A stretch of 54,499 bases of DNA. Origin: a virus. The translations under genes were made by a program, and so were the position numbers. Location: positions 1 to 54,499 of IMG/VR virus record IMGVR_UViG_3300028786_000010, one strand, 5' to 3'. Positions 46,506 to 54,499 of the stretch are shown piece by piece (position 1 is the first letter of the stretch; every line of letters begins with the position of its first letter). Under the pieces are notes generated by a model. That model was not told where the DNA came from, made no database searches, and saw nothing but the letters and a program-made list of their open reading frames with translations.

Positions 46506-46577
46506 CTATGGTCGCGTCGTAGTGCCAGAGGTCGGCCGCGTCGTGGTGCCGGTGTTCGGGCGGACGGTGTCGGCCAT
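46506..46577 (-). CDS. 23-aa microprotein with repeated GTTTRP
   Basis: ATG 46577 is preceded by CTGAGGAGAAC, a strong ribosome-binding site. The peptide contains NTGTTTRP and TSGTTTRP in tandem and then stops. It fills the gap between adaptor and head-closure genes. The good site and the repeat support translation. Confidence 0.5.
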   Translation of the reverse strand: MADTVRPNTGTTTRPTSGTTTRP

Positions 46578-46606
46578 GTTCTCCTCAGTCCGTCAGGCGG
46601 TGTGGA

Positions 46607-47152
46607 TCAGCCGACAAGGACACCCCGGTAGGAATTGGCGACGGCGGCCGCCGATGGGGCCAACTGCAGGCCGCCACCGGTGGTGGCGTAGCGGACCGCG
46701 TAGTCGTCGATGGTCTCGCTGACGACGGCGCCGACCGGGATCTCGTAGGCCTGTGCCGCCGTCTCCAGCACCGCACCTTTCACTTCGTCCGGGGCGGTGA
46801 TGTAGCCGTGGGTGTAGTCCACCTCGATCAGGTCGGGCGGGAACGCCCAGCGATAGCCGAACCCGATCAACCGGTACAGGACGTTGCCGATGCGCGTGTA
46901 GTCGACAATCGCCGTCCCGTTGATACGCACCGCCGACACAGCTGTGACGGGGGTGTGCGGCAGATAGATCCGGTAGTTGGCGGTGCCGTCAGTGCTCGCC
47001 ACCGAGTAGGTGACGCTGTTGGACTCGAATCGGGTACAGGCCCGGTCGGCGAACAGGTCCGACGCGATCGTCAGGACCAGCGTCGCGGTGGCCGTGTCGA
47101 CGTCCTTCTGCAGATAGGAGGCCAGCTCATTCGCGGTTGCGTACATCGCCAT
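46607..47152 (-). CDS. Head-tail adaptor
   Basis: 181 aa from ATG 47152 with GGAGG. ATANELASYLQKDVDTATATLVLTIASDLFADRACTRF, LPHTPVTAVSAVRINGTAIVDY, and LIEVDYTHGYITAPDEVKGAVLETAAQAYE are the standard segments of HK97 gp6-type adaptors. It forms the first ring under the portal. Confidence 0.8.
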   Translation of the reverse strand: MAMYATANELASYLQKDVDTATATLVLTIASDLFADRACTRFESNSVTYSVASTDGTANYRIYLPHTPVTAVSAVRINGTAIVDYTRIGNVLYRLIGFGYRWAFPPDLIEVDYTHGYITAPDEVKGAVLETAAQAYEIPVGAVVSETIDDYAVRYATTGGGLQLAPSAAAVANSYRGVLVG

Positions 47153-47161
47153 GCCGGCCTC

Positions 47162-47353
47162 CTACCTCTTGGCGGCGGCCAACTGCTCGCAGGCGACGAC
47201 CACGATGGCAATGTCAGGCAGTCGCTCTTTCAGTTTGGCGCTGAAGCCCTGCATCTGCTCCGGATTGGTGTCCGGCCGCACGCGCAGGATCAGCGTGTCG
47301 CCCGGCCGGACCGTGACCGCCTCCTGGGCTACGACTTCCAGGTCGTCCGTCAT
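47162..47353 (-). CDS. Small head-region protein
   Basis: 63 aa, ATGA overlap. EAVTVRPGDTLILRVRPDTNPEQMQGFSAKLKERLPDIAIVVV resembles small phage proteins with a ferredoxin-like pattern found near adaptors. No function known. Confidence 0.6.
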   Translation of the reverse strand: MTDDLEVVAQEAVTVRPGDTLILRVRPDTNPEQMQGFSAKLKERLPDIAIVVVACEQLAAAKR

Positions 47354-47559
47354 TTGTCGGCCGGCCTGGTGCGGGACTTGTCGGCTGGTCTGTCGGCTTG
47401 CTTCGCGGCAGGCTTCGGCGGATCCAGCAGGCCCACCTTGCGGGCCACGTCGGCGGGGATCTCGTCGCCCTTTGCGTATACCAAGGTCTCGGCGTCGAGG
47501 TCGCCGGTGGGGACGAAGCGCCCGTCCGCGGTGCGCCAGTAGTGGCGGTCGGCGATCAC
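47350..47559 (-). CDS. Small head-region protein
   Basis: 69 aa, ATGA overlaps at both ends. RHYWRTADGRFVPTGDLDAETLVYAKGDEIPADVARKVGL, then a basic Pro/Lys/Asp tail. Similar small proteins precede adaptors in actinophages. Confidence 0.6.
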   Translation of the reverse strand: MIADRHYWRTADGRFVPTGDLDAETLVYAKGDEIPADVARKVGLLDPPKPAAKQADRPADKSRTRPADK

Positions 47560-47963
47560 TTGTAGAACACCACCACTCGGAACTTGCCTGCGGTCACCGT
47601 CGCAGCAGCGATCGTGATGGTCAGGCTGCGCGCTGCCGTGGTCTTTACGGCCGTCGTTCCGAATGAGGGAAGAATCGCGACGATACCGCTGCCGGTCGTG
47701 GCGTAGACGGTGAAAGCTGTGGCCGCGGCCTTGATGTCACCCGCTGCCTCCGAGTTGACGCCGACGGTCGCGGCTCCGCCGGAGGTGAGCGTGGTCAGGA
47801 CCTCGATGTATCCACCGACGATGACCGCACCGGCGGGGATCAGGTTGGGTAGCGTACTACCCGTTTGGCGGAGGGTGATGGTGCTGATCGCGCCGCCGTC
47901 GACCGCGAAGTCGTACTCCGCCTGAATCGTCTTTTCGGCAGTGGCGCCCGGGGTGACTGTCAT
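47556..47963 (-). CDS. Head decoration-like protein
   Basis: 135 aa, Thr/Ala/Gly-rich beta protein (ISTITLRQTGSTLPNLIPAGAVIVGGYIEVLTTLTSGGAATVGV) with a repeated strand pattern to the C-terminus (TAARSLTITIAAATVTAGKFRVVVFYK). The position after capsid and the beta-sandwich look suggest a decoration or head-fibre protein. Confidence 0.6.
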   Translation of the reverse strand: MTVTPGATAEKTIQAEYDFAVDGGAISTITLRQTGSTLPNLIPAGAVIVGGYIEVLTTLTSGGAATVGVNSEAAGDIKAAATAFTVYATTGSGIVAILPSFGTTAVKTTAARSLTITIAAATVTAGKFRVVVFYK

Positions 47964-47979
47964 GTCGTTCTCTTCCTAC

Positions 47980-48249
47980 TCAAGTCCGCAGCACCGACAG
48001 GACGACATCCGCGCCCGCCGAACGGATCGCGTACAGGACATCGCCAGGCTTGACGAAGATGGTCACGGCCGCCGGTGTTGCCGAGCCGGGCAGAGGAAAT
48101 CCGGCACCCGCGGTCACGGCCGACGTGCCGAGGTCTGCGCCGTTCGTTCCATCAAGATTCTTGACGGTCAGATAGCCGCCGTCCTGGGTGCCGGTGTTCA
48201 GGGCGACCGCGGTCGTGCTGACGGTTATCCGTTGCGCGCTGATGGCCAT
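47980..48249 (-). CDS. Small beta-rich head protein
   Basis: 89 aa (MAISAQRITVSTTAVALNTGT, LTVKNLDGTNGADLGTSAVT, GFPLPGSATPAAVTIFVKPGDVLYAI). Similar in pattern to small head decoration proteins. It directly follows the hairpin after the capsid gene. Confidence 0.6.
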   Translation of the reverse strand: MAISAQRITVSTTAVALNTGTQDGGYLTVKNLDGTNGADLGTSAVTAGAGFPLPGSATPAAVTIFVKPGDVLYAIRSAGADVVLSVLRT

Positions 48250-48268
48250 GTCCGCTCACCTTCTGTCC

Positions 48269-48302
48269 AGGCGGGGGAGCGGCCGGAAACGCTCCCCCGC
48301 CT
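48269..48302. terminator. Perfect 12-bp hairpin after the capsid gene
   Basis: AGGCGGGGGAGC (48269-48280) pairs with GCTCCCCCGCCT (48291-48302), loop 10, in the 65-bp gap after the capsid stop. There is no U-run. It may stabilise the capsid message or cause partial termination. Confidence 0.55.
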
Positions 48303-48314
48303 TGTCGACATGGA

Positions 48315-49592
48315 TCAGAGGCCGGTGACTGTACAAATAGCCGCCGGCCGATAGACCACGAAGGCCACGCGGACGTCAGCCCTAACCGCCTGCTTGCCCT
48401 CGACGAAGAACGTCGAGTGACTGTTGCTGACCTGCACATTGAGACCGCGGCGGGTGTACAGCGCGGTGTAGCGCAACAGGTCGGCCACCAGTGCGGTACC
48501 GGCCGTGAGCGTCTCCGTCTGTGCGACGGGCAGGCCCCAGATCTGCTCCGGACCGGCCGTCGACGGCGAACCCCAGATGTAGTTGCCGTTGGCGTCCTTG
48601 AGCAGCCGGATGTTCTGCCAGTCGGTCGAGTGGATCAGCACCGCCGACGGGACGGCGCGACCGGTCACCCGCACCTTGACGATCGCCTTCAGGATGGCGT
48701 CCGGGGAAGCATCAGTGCCGCGGGCCTGGGTGGAGATACCCACCACGTTGACCATGCCGCGCAGGTTCGGCGAGGTGCCGTCACCAGACACGATCTGGCC
48801 GTCGAGACGCTGCTGAACCATGAACGGCAGCCGCGAGTCGAGGTACTGTTGCGCGCCCGGGATGTCCTCCAACTGCTCGTCGGTGACCGGCAGGAAGGTG
48901 GTGACCTTCCGCACCGCCGACGTCCGCTCGGTGAACGCCAGCGCCGACTCCGGGTAGGTGCCCGGCGTGCCCTGGACGGACTCCAGAGTCTCCGCCGCGG
49001 AGTTGGTGAAGGTCGTCTCCTCCATGAACACCACCGAGGTCTGCGTGGTGGACAGGGACGGGATCAGATCGGTGACCTGGACCGGGCGCTGCGCCGACGG
49101 GATCACCACGTCGGTGCGCACAGCCTGCGGCGCCCAGCCGGCACCGGTCGACATGACCGTCTTCAGCTCGACGTCGAGCATGCTCTCCGGGCCGATCAGC
49201 GAGCCGTTGCGGGACTTTCGGCCGATGCCCTCGTAGCTGTACAGCTTCTTGTAGGACTCCGACTCGACGAACAGCTGGCCGGCGGTCTTGAGCTGCGGCG
49301 GCCCCGCCTGGTCACCGTTCTCCGACCCGTTCTCCCGCCGATCGACGCTCTTGGTGGAGTCCTCGACTGCCTTCTGCACAGCCATCAGATCGTCGACCTC
49401 CTTCTGGAGGTCACCCATCTCGTCGTTGAGGGCACGGATGTGGGAGGCGACGCCCTTGGCGTCGCTGACGCCGGACACCGACTTGACCTTGGACAGGTCG
49501 AGCTCGGGGCCGGCCTCGTTGAAGATGGCGTGCACCTCGTCGCGCTTGGCGTCGAGGCGGCCCTGTGCTTCCTTCAGCGCGGGAAAACTCAT
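48315..49592 (-). CDS. Major capsid protein, HK97 fold
   Basis: 425 aa from ATG 49592, which overlaps the protease stop as ATGA and has GGAGAG upstream; an upstream extension is rejected. Residues 1-90 are a coiled-coil delta domain (LDAKRDEVHAIFNEAG, HIRALNDEMGDLQKEVDDLMAV) that serves as internal scaffold and is removed by the protease. The rest has HK97 capsid segments (VVIPSAQRPVQVTDLIPSL, LAFTERTSAVRKVTTFLPVTDEQLEDIPGAQQYLDSRLPF, ILKAIVKVRV). Confidence 0.92.
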   Translation of the reverse strand: MSFPALKEAQGRLDAKRDEVHAIFNEAGPELDLSKVKSVSGVSDAKGVASHIRALNDEMGDLQKEVDDLMAVQKAVEDSTKSVDRRENGSENGDQAGPPQLKTAGQLFVESESYKKLYSYEGIGRKSRNGSLIGPESMLDVELKTVMSTGAGWAPQAVRTDVVIPSAQRPVQVTDLIPSLSTTQTSVVFMEETTFTNSAAETLESVQGTPGTYPESALAFTERTSAVRKVTTFLPVTDEQLEDIPGAQQYLDSRLPFMVQQRLDGQIVSGDGTSPNLRGMVNVVGISTQARGTDASPDAILKAIVKVRVTGRAVPSAVLIHSTDWQNIRLLKDANGNYIWGSPSTAGPEQIWGLPVAQTETLTAGTALVADLLRYTALYTRRGLNVQVSNSHSTFFVEGKQAVRADVRVAFVVYRPAAICTVTGL

Positions 49593-50695
49593 GGTGTCTG
49601 CTCTCCGAGAGTGCTGCGGAGGAAGCGGAGGTACTCGTGTGCCGCTTCGTCCTCGATGGGTGTGAGCAGGAACTTCAGCCGCCGCAGATCTGTGTCGAGC
49701 CAATCCATCAGCTCGCTGGAACCGATCGACAGCGGGGTCCGTCCCTTCTTCGCGCGGAGAGCTACGACTTCCGACGCACGGTCGAGCAGGTTGTCCAACT
49801 CGCAGAGGACGAGCGACAACTCATCGTTGAACTTCAGGCCGTCCGCCGGGCCACTACGAAGCTCCGGCAGTTCCCGGTCCGCGTCCCGCAGGTGCGCGGC
49901 TAGGTGGTTGTACACGCCCTTGCGGTCCGCTTCAGGTATGGAAGCGCCACCGCGGACGCCGTTGAGGGCGGCGATGTGCTTGATGCAGGCGCGAACGCTG
50001 GCCGGACCGCCGACGGCGGAGTGATGTGGGAAGCGGTACGACGCCTTCAGCTCCGGGTCGCCGTCGGGATCGACCCACGCGAATACCGAGCGCAGGTCCG
50101 ACACCGAGGCATCCGGGGCGATTCCCTTGACGGCCGCGTGAACATCCCATGGCCCGGACATCACTTCCGTGTCATGCGGCTTGATGGCGGCCTTGTACTC
50201 AAAGCCCACGGGGGCACCTCCGGCATTGATTGGGCTAAGACCCTTTGTCGCGAGCGTTCGGGTGTTGACGCCGGCGCCCTTCAGGACAGGCGAGAACTCG
50301 TCGACTGCGAGCCGCTTCAGGTAGCGGACCTGCTTACCGGCTACCTCGCCGTAGTCGGCTTCGATGACCTGGTATCCGTACGACCACTCGCCGAGACCGG
50401 CGAGCTGCTTGACCGTCAGGAACGCGTCGCGGCCGTGGGTGGTGTCCATGAAGAACTGGCCGTCGAGAATGGCCTCTTTGCCGCTGACCCGGATACGGCC
50501 CTTGCCGACCGGAAGGGCTCCGGTCCATGAGGTGTGGCCGTACTGCGAGATCGGCGCCTCGGCGCCACCTTGGAAAGCGTCCTTCAGGGTGATGTCGCCG
50601 TCGGAGTCCAGCACGTCGAAGGTGGAGAACACGGCAGTGACCTGCCCCAGATCTTCACTCTTGATCTCGATGTGGGAGAAGCTCTTAGCGTCCAT
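49589..50695 (-). CDS. Prohead protease (U35/HK97 gp4 type) with C-terminal extension
   Basis: 368 aa. Protease core 15-160: FSTFDVLDSDGDITLKDAF, QYGHTSW with the catalytic His and GEWSYGYQV with the Ser. The C-terminal 190 residues (VFAWVDPDGDPELKASYRFPHHSAVGGPASVRACIKHIAALNG) form an extra domain that is common in actinophage proteases and may bind the capsid interior. Overlaps the portal by eleven bases. Confidence 0.88.
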   Translation of the reverse strand: MDAKSFSHIEIKSEDLGQVTAVFSTFDVLDSDGDITLKDAFQGGAEAPISQYGHTSWTGALPVGKGRIRVSGKEAILDGQFFMDTTHGRDAFLTVKQLAGLGEWSYGYQVIEADYGEVAGKQVRYLKRLAVDEFSPVLKGAGVNTRTLATKGLSPINAGGAPVGFEYKAAIKPHDTEVMSGPWDVHAAVKGIAPDASVSDLRSVFAWVDPDGDPELKASYRFPHHSAVGGPASVRACIKHIAALNGVRGGASIPEADRKGVYNHLAAHLRDADRELPELRSGPADGLKFNDELSLVLCELDNLLDRASEVVALRAKKGRTPLSIGSSELMDWLDTDLRRLKFLLTPIEDEAAHEYLRFLRSTLGEQTP

Positions 50696-52103
50696 TCATC
50701 GCACCATTCATCGAGGCGGGCGTCGGTCCGGAGCCGTTCGGCGAGATGATCGGCTCGCCGAGGGTGGGCATCGCCGACGCGTCGGCAGGCGGCTGCAGTT
50801 GCACGCTGAACAGGCCGGAGTGACGCAGCAGGCCCGGGTCGCGGGCCTGCAGCGCGGCGATCGCGCTGTCCGGCTCGTACCCTGCGTCGGTCCACTGCCG
50901 AAGGGTCTGGGCCTGCAGGAACAGGATCTCCGCCGCGTCCTTCTCGTCCTCGCGCAGGAACGGGATGTCCCGATCGTCATACCAGAGCCGGGCCCCACTG
51001 GGCGCGGTGACCAGCGCGGCAAGACTCGCCGCGGCCTTCGCCCACAGGTCGCGCATGGTCGAGTCGACGAACAACCGCCGGGCGGCCGAGAAGTTCCCTG
51101 CGTTCAGCGACGAACCCTGCAACCCCTCAGAAATCCCGAGGATCGCGGCGGGCACCCCCGCGGCGACTGCGAGCCGGTTCTCGCCGGCGCCCTGGGTGAC
51201 TTTGAAGTCCATCTGCTTGAAGTCCATCGACAGCGGTGTGACGTCGGCGCCGCCGGCCAGGAACATCGTCTTGTAGGCGTTGTCGGCACCGCGGTGGGCG
51301 TCGTTGAACTTCTGCACGAACAGTTCGAACGCTTCGGGGCGGGTGTCCTTGTCGAACTTGATGGCCATGTTGGGCGTGGCGCCGTTGTCGAAGAACTTCA
51401 GCTTGTGGCGGGTGGCGGCCTTGTCCGCCATGACCTCTTGCAGGACCGGTGTCAGCCAGGACATGCCCCGGAATCTGGCCATCGGGTCCGGCTTCGGCGA
51501 GTAGTGGCAGACCTCGTCGGGCAGCAGCGTCACCGGCTCCGACCGGCCACCCATCGGCACCGCGGCCATCGGCTCATACAGGAAGGCGACCACCCGGGCG
51601 TCGAGGTTGAACGGATTCCCGCTCGGCGCGTCGATGATCAATGATGTCCAGTCGGGGCGCATCCGCGCTATCCGCACGCCCGGCCCTGTAGCCGAGCGGC
51701 CGATGCCACCGCGCTCGTCGACCTTCGTGCAGTAGAACTGGCCGGCCAGCGAGGCGTCCGACTCCATGTGCGACAGCAGCTCGCCGGTGGTGCCGTTCGG
51801 CCAGGGCTGCTCCAGCAGGGCCAACTCCTGCGAGCCGAACAGGTCGCCCGGCCGGCCGTTGCGGAAGTTGCGCCACTGGAAGCGGGCCTGGCTGAAAACC
51901 TGCTGGCGACGGTCGATGCACGCGAACACGACACCATTCGACTTGTAGGCGCCCTGGACGTAGCCCTCGAAGTTGTTCTCGATGCGTTCCCGGTCCGGCT
52001 GCTGTGCAGCCATCCACGGCCAGGTCAACGCGTCGGCAGCCCAGAACGGCGGCTCACCCGACCAGGACTTACGTCCCGCACTGGGAAACAGCCACGACTT
52101 CAC
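50685..52103 (-). CDS. Portal protein, HK97 family
   Basis: 472 aa. SNGVVFACIDRRQQVFSQARF, YEPMAAVPMGGRSEPVTLLPDEVCHYSPKPDPMARFRGMSWL, FFDNGATPNMAIKFD, and GVPAAILGISEGLQGSSLNAGNFSAARRLFVD are standard portal segments. The start is four bases inside the small membrane protein gene. Confidence 0.92.
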   Translation of the reverse strand: MKSWLFPSAGRKSWSGEPPFWAADALTWPWMAAQQPDRERIENNFEGYVQGAYKSNGVVFACIDRRQQVFSQARFQWRNFRNGRPGDLFGSQELALLEQPWPNGTTGELLSHMESDASLAGQFYCTKVDERGGIGRSATGPGVRIARMRPDWTSLIIDAPSGNPFNLDARVVAFLYEPMAAVPMGGRSEPVTLLPDEVCHYSPKPDPMARFRGMSWLTPVLQEVMADKAATRHKLKFFDNGATPNMAIKFDKDTRPEAFELFVQKFNDAHRGADNAYKTMFLAGGADVTPLSMDFKQMDFKVTQGAGENRLAVAAGVPAAILGISEGLQGSSLNAGNFSAARRLFVDSTMRDLWAKAAASLAALVTAPSGARLWYDDRDIPFLREDEKDAAEILFLQAQTLRQWTDAGYEPDSAIAALQARDPGLLRHSGLFSVQLQPPADASAMPTLGEPIISPNGSGPTPASMNGAMNGR

Positions 52104-52345
52104 GCCGACCTCGACGCCAGCCGTGTCACGTCACGGGCCGGCTGCTGCTCCTGCGACTGCGCCTGCGCGGCGTTGACGTGGGCGATATACGACAGCCCGA
52201 CCGCGACAGCGCCGCCAGCGAGCGCCGACCACCACCAGTTGCCGGTCAGTCCGCCAACCGCCGCGACGAGCGTGATGAGTCCGGCCAGGCCAAGCAGGTT
52301 GGAAAACATGCCCCGCGGCAGCGCCGGAATCTTGATCGTGACCAT
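52100..52345 (-). CDS. Small two-TM protein between terminase and portal
   Basis: 81 aa from ATG 52345, with TGAGGAGCG upstream. Hydrophobic segments GMFSNLLGLAGLITLVAAVGGLTG and WWWSALAGGAVAVGLSYIAHV. Its place between terL and portal is unusual for a membrane protein. It could anchor packaging at the membrane or act at entry; no evidence decides. Confidence 0.65.
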   Translation of the reverse strand: MVTIKIPALPRGMFSNLLGLAGLITLVAAVGGLTGNWWWSALAGGAVAVGLSYIAHVNAAQAQSQEQQPARDVTRLASRSA

Positions 52346-52356
52346 GGGGGCGCTCC

Positions 52357-53961
52357 TCAGCCGAAGGCGATTAGTGGTACGGGGGATTGCTCGGGAACTT
52401 CGTTCAGCACCCAGACGCCCATGCACAAGGTGATCGCGCCGTCGATGTGACGCTTGCTCTTGCCCTTCGACAGCGTGAATCCGCGGTCCTGCTCGCGTTT
52501 CACCGCGGCCTTCATGTGCGCGCCCAGCTCGAGGTCGCCGTCGTGGACGATGCGGCCCTCGATGATCAGGTCGAACGCCAGCCCGCACGCCGGGGCCATG
52601 CGCTGCGGCGACTGGTCGAACTGGATGGCGAGGATTCCCTGCTCTTCCAGCATCCGGCCGGGGAGCTCGAAGAACCGCGGGTCGTACACCACGCCCCGAA
52701 ACGCGGCGCCGTGTGCCCGGGAGCGGATGTAGTTGAAGATGTCGAGGTGGTCGACGGGCCCGGAGTCGGGGCGCCAGATCCGGCTGGTGATCGCGTAGCG
52801 GTCGTCCGGCAGATGCTCGATACGGCTGACCGCCACCGAGTCGTGCTTCAGCGCCATGTCGACGACCACGACGAACGGGTTGCCGTCATCCGACGTCCAG
52901 GTGCCCTCACAGGCACCCCAGGCGCCCGGGTGGTCGGCCAGCCACGATTCCTCGGCGACGTCCACCCACCGGTTGGCGTAGTAGCGCAACCACTCGTGCC
53001 GCTGCACGCCCGGCTTGCCCCACTCGTTCACCCGATCCCGCACCGACCACAGCACACCGGCGGCGCCAGAGGCCGCGGTGACGGCGGCAGCGCGCTGCTC
53101 GGCATCGTCATAGTCGAGACCCTCGGGAGCCTCGTGCCAGTCGAAAAGGAACCGCGGCGCCAGCGACGGATCACGCCCGGCCTGCTTGCCGAGCTTGTAC
53201 ATCGCGCCCAGCAGGGAATGGTCGACGTCGAAACCGGCCGTGGACAGGTTCAGCCGGCGGCCGGAGCCGCGGCGGGTGCGGCGCTTCTTCGTCGACTTGC
53301 CGATGACCGTGTGGACGCGGGCCTTGCGGGAGCCTTCCTCGCCCCATTCGTGCAGCTCGTCGGCGATGAACAAGCTGGGCAGACCGCCCTCGTTCGTGCC
53401 GGCCACCGCAGCGACCCGGTAGATACGCCCGACGCGCCCGTCGCGGAACTTGATCTCAGTGTCGTACACCTCGAAGTAGCCGCACAGGGGCGATTCCCTG
53501 ACCGCCTCGTCCCGGCCGCCGCACATCGTGGCCACCGCCGTGAACAGCAGATTCGCCTGCTCGAACGATGCGGCACCGATCGGGATGTTCGGCGACGGCA
53601 CGGCGATCTCATCCGGGCCGGCGAACTCGACCAGTGCCAGCGCGGCGATGAACTGGGTCTTGCCGTCGCCGGTCGCGGCGCCCCGCAGGCCCTCGTCGTG
53701 GTGCCATTCCCCGCACCCGGGGCAGTACTCGAACCAGCGCCAGGCGAATGCCTGCTGATCGGGCCGCAGCTTGATCAGCTGCCCGTACCAGTCACCTTCG
53801 CCGCAGATGCAGTTGTCCTCGATCCAGTCGACCGCGAGGCCACCATGCGAGGGCCACAGCTCGCCCGGCTCCGGGCGCCAGCCGCAGGCCTGGCAGCCGG
53901 GGTCAGGCCTGGACTTGGATGATCCGGGGGTCGGGGCGAGGGTCGCGGTCGACACGGCCAC
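52357..53961 (-). CDS. terL: Terminase large subunit
   Basis: 534 aa from GTG 53961. Cys pairs CQACGW, CICGEG and CPGCGEW precede the ATPase: Walker A GAATGDGKT (94-102), Walker B LFIADE (197-202). The nuclease has D368 (VVVVDMA), D427 (VVYDPRF) and D507 (HIDGAI). It packages DNA with the small subunit, and with the HNH protein across the junction. Confidence 0.93.
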   Translation of the reverse strand: MAVSTATLAPTPGSSKSRPDPGCQACGWRPEPGELWPSHGGLAVDWIEDNCICGEGDWYGQLIKLRPDQQAFAWRWFEYCPGCGEWHHDEGLRGAATGDGKTQFIAALALVEFAGPDEIAVPSPNIPIGAASFEQANLLFTAVATMCGGRDEAVRESPLCGYFEVYDTEIKFRDGRVGRIYRVAAVAGTNEGGLPSLFIADELHEWGEEGSRKARVHTVIGKSTKKRRTRRGSGRRLNLSTAGFDVDHSLLGAMYKLGKQAGRDPSLAPRFLFDWHEAPEGLDYDDAEQRAAAVTAASGAAGVLWSVRDRVNEWGKPGVQRHEWLRYYANRWVDVAEESWLADHPGAWGACEGTWTSDDGNPFVVVVDMALKHDSVAVSRIEHLPDDRYAITSRIWRPDSGPVDHLDIFNYIRSRAHGAAFRGVVYDPRFFELPGRMLEEQGILAIQFDQSPQRMAPACGLAFDLIIEGRIVHDGDLELGAHMKAAVKREQDRGFTLSKGKSKRHIDGAITLCMGVWVLNEVPEQSPVPLIAFG

Positions 53962-54400
53962 CCCCGTACTGGCTGTTCATCTGCTGCAGGGACTTCTGCT
54001 CGGTGATCACCGCGATACCGAGGTTCGAGCGGTACAGCGGTCCGACGCCCATCTGCTTCTCGCAGCGCTCCGCCGCGTCCAGCGCCCGATAGGCGATCTT
54101 GTACAGGGGGTTCTCCACCTGTTGCCCGGTCGAGCCGAGCACCAGCGGACACTCGTCGGCCTCAGCGACGGTGCGCAGGTAGCGGTCATACTCGGTGATC
54201 CAGCGCGTCAGCACCCCGCGGTCCACCGGCGTCTGCACGGTGGACACGGTGTCCGACCAGTAGGCATCCCACAGGGCCGTCGCCTGCTCGGACAGACCCT
54301 CAGGGGCTTCGAACCGGCCACCGGCCACCGGCGTCAAACCGGCGCGGCGGCCGTTACGCGGGTCGACGGTGGTGCCCGCCGGCTTCTTCGTCCGAGGCAT
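53903..54400 (-). CDS. terS: Terminase small subunit (P27-like)
   Basis: 165 aa from ATG 54400, with AGGCGGTGACG upstream; the GTG at 54421 is less well placed. Basic N-terminus (PRTKKPAG), then EGLSEQATALWDAYWSD, LTRWITEYDRYLRTVAEAD, and LGIAVITEQKSLQQMN match P27-type small terminases. The end overlaps terL by about 59 bases in another frame. Confidence 0.82.
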   Translation of the reverse strand: MPRTKKPAGTTVDPRNGRRAGLTPVAGGRFEAPEGLSEQATALWDAYWSDTVSTVQTPVDRGVLTRWITEYDRYLRTVAEADECPLVLGSTGQQVENPLYKIAYRALDAAERCEKQMGVGPLYRSNLGIAVITEQKSLQQMNSQYGGGRVDRDPRPDPRIIQVQA

Positions 54401-54499
54401 CGTCACCGCCTGTAATGACACGCAGAGTAGCGGACTTCAGGGCAATAACGCTGGGTAACCCAAAAACGGGCGGCCTTGGTACCAGGGATCTTGATGAGG
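54401..54499. other. Right end, no gene; likely cos-proximal
   Basis: No gene in this 99-bp end upstream of terS. It should join to position 1 in the circular form and carry cos or late promoter sequence. I see no clear promoter or palindromic site. Confidence 0.4.

Noticed and set aside
48417-50024. 535-codon plus-strand frame opposite capsid and protease
   Set aside because: Overlaps two well-supported late genes and has no domain.
52387-53922. Long plus-strand open frame (511 codons) opposite the large terminase
   Set aside because: Shadow frame in GC-rich DNA; no recognisable domain, and the minus strand encodes an intact terminase.

Overview
The window reads as one complete, temperate, tailed phage genome of an actinomycete (about 54.5 kb, high GC). 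The host assignment rests on the high GC content, a WhiB gene, DUF2637/SpdB-like and TraB/FtsK-like genes of the kind carried by actinomycete conjugative elements, apparently leaderless promoters and frequent GTG starts. Two points suggest the packaged or circular phage form rather than a prophage: the integrase and the attP-like 3' piece of a tRNA-Val gene (20391-20434) lie inside the sequence, and the two window ends join an HNH gene (109-441) to the terminase small subunit (54400), the usual HNH-cos-terS order. The genus of the host cannot be read from the sequence.

Layout. (1) 19666 down to 539, minus strand: a tightly coupled early/replication operon with many ATGA/GTGA overlaps. From its promoter it runs: Cro-like XRE protein, a dozen small proteins, a J-domain protein, HTH proteins, WhiB, Cas4-like nuclease, SSB-like protein, SNF2-type helicase, RuvC-like resolvase, and a 1607-aa replicase that joins Prim-Pol primase, SF3/D5-type helicase, 3'-5' exonuclease and family A polymerase in one polypeptide. 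The linker-coding part of that gene holds 13 copies of a 10-mer around an AT-rich core flanked by a perfect 20-bp inverted repeat, which I read as a probable replication origin. (2) 19650-24484: the lysogeny module. It has two divergent XRE genes with GTATCAG-N2-CTGATAC operators inside leaderless promoters, attP and tyrosine integrase, two membrane proteins, an XRE-TPR regulator and a Xis-like protein. (3) 24645-31476, plus strand: a transfer-like operon of DUF6907, small proteins, a DUF2637/SpdB-like membrane protein, five to six tiny basic proteins, a TraB/FtsK-like translocase, an HNH endonuclease, and a ribbon-helix-helix regulator whose promoter lies between the arms of a 21-bp inverted repeat. 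(4) 54400 down to 31606, minus strand: the late operon of terminase, portal, protease, capsid, connectors, tail tube, chaperones with a -1 frameshift, tape measure, two tail proteins, a secreted protein, a lysin and small membrane proteins including a holin. A plus-strand HNH gene interrupts the tail genes, and two plus-strand genes sit near the lysis genes.

Working together: the switch chooses between integration and leftward transcription of the replication genes. In the circular form leftward transcription would continue through the HNH/cos region into the late genes. The rightward operon adds functions typical of actinomycete conjugation, so this phage may be able to use a second, mating-type route between hyphae or cells. 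The most distinctive features are the all-in-one replicase with its internal origin and the TraB-type transfer module inside a phage.
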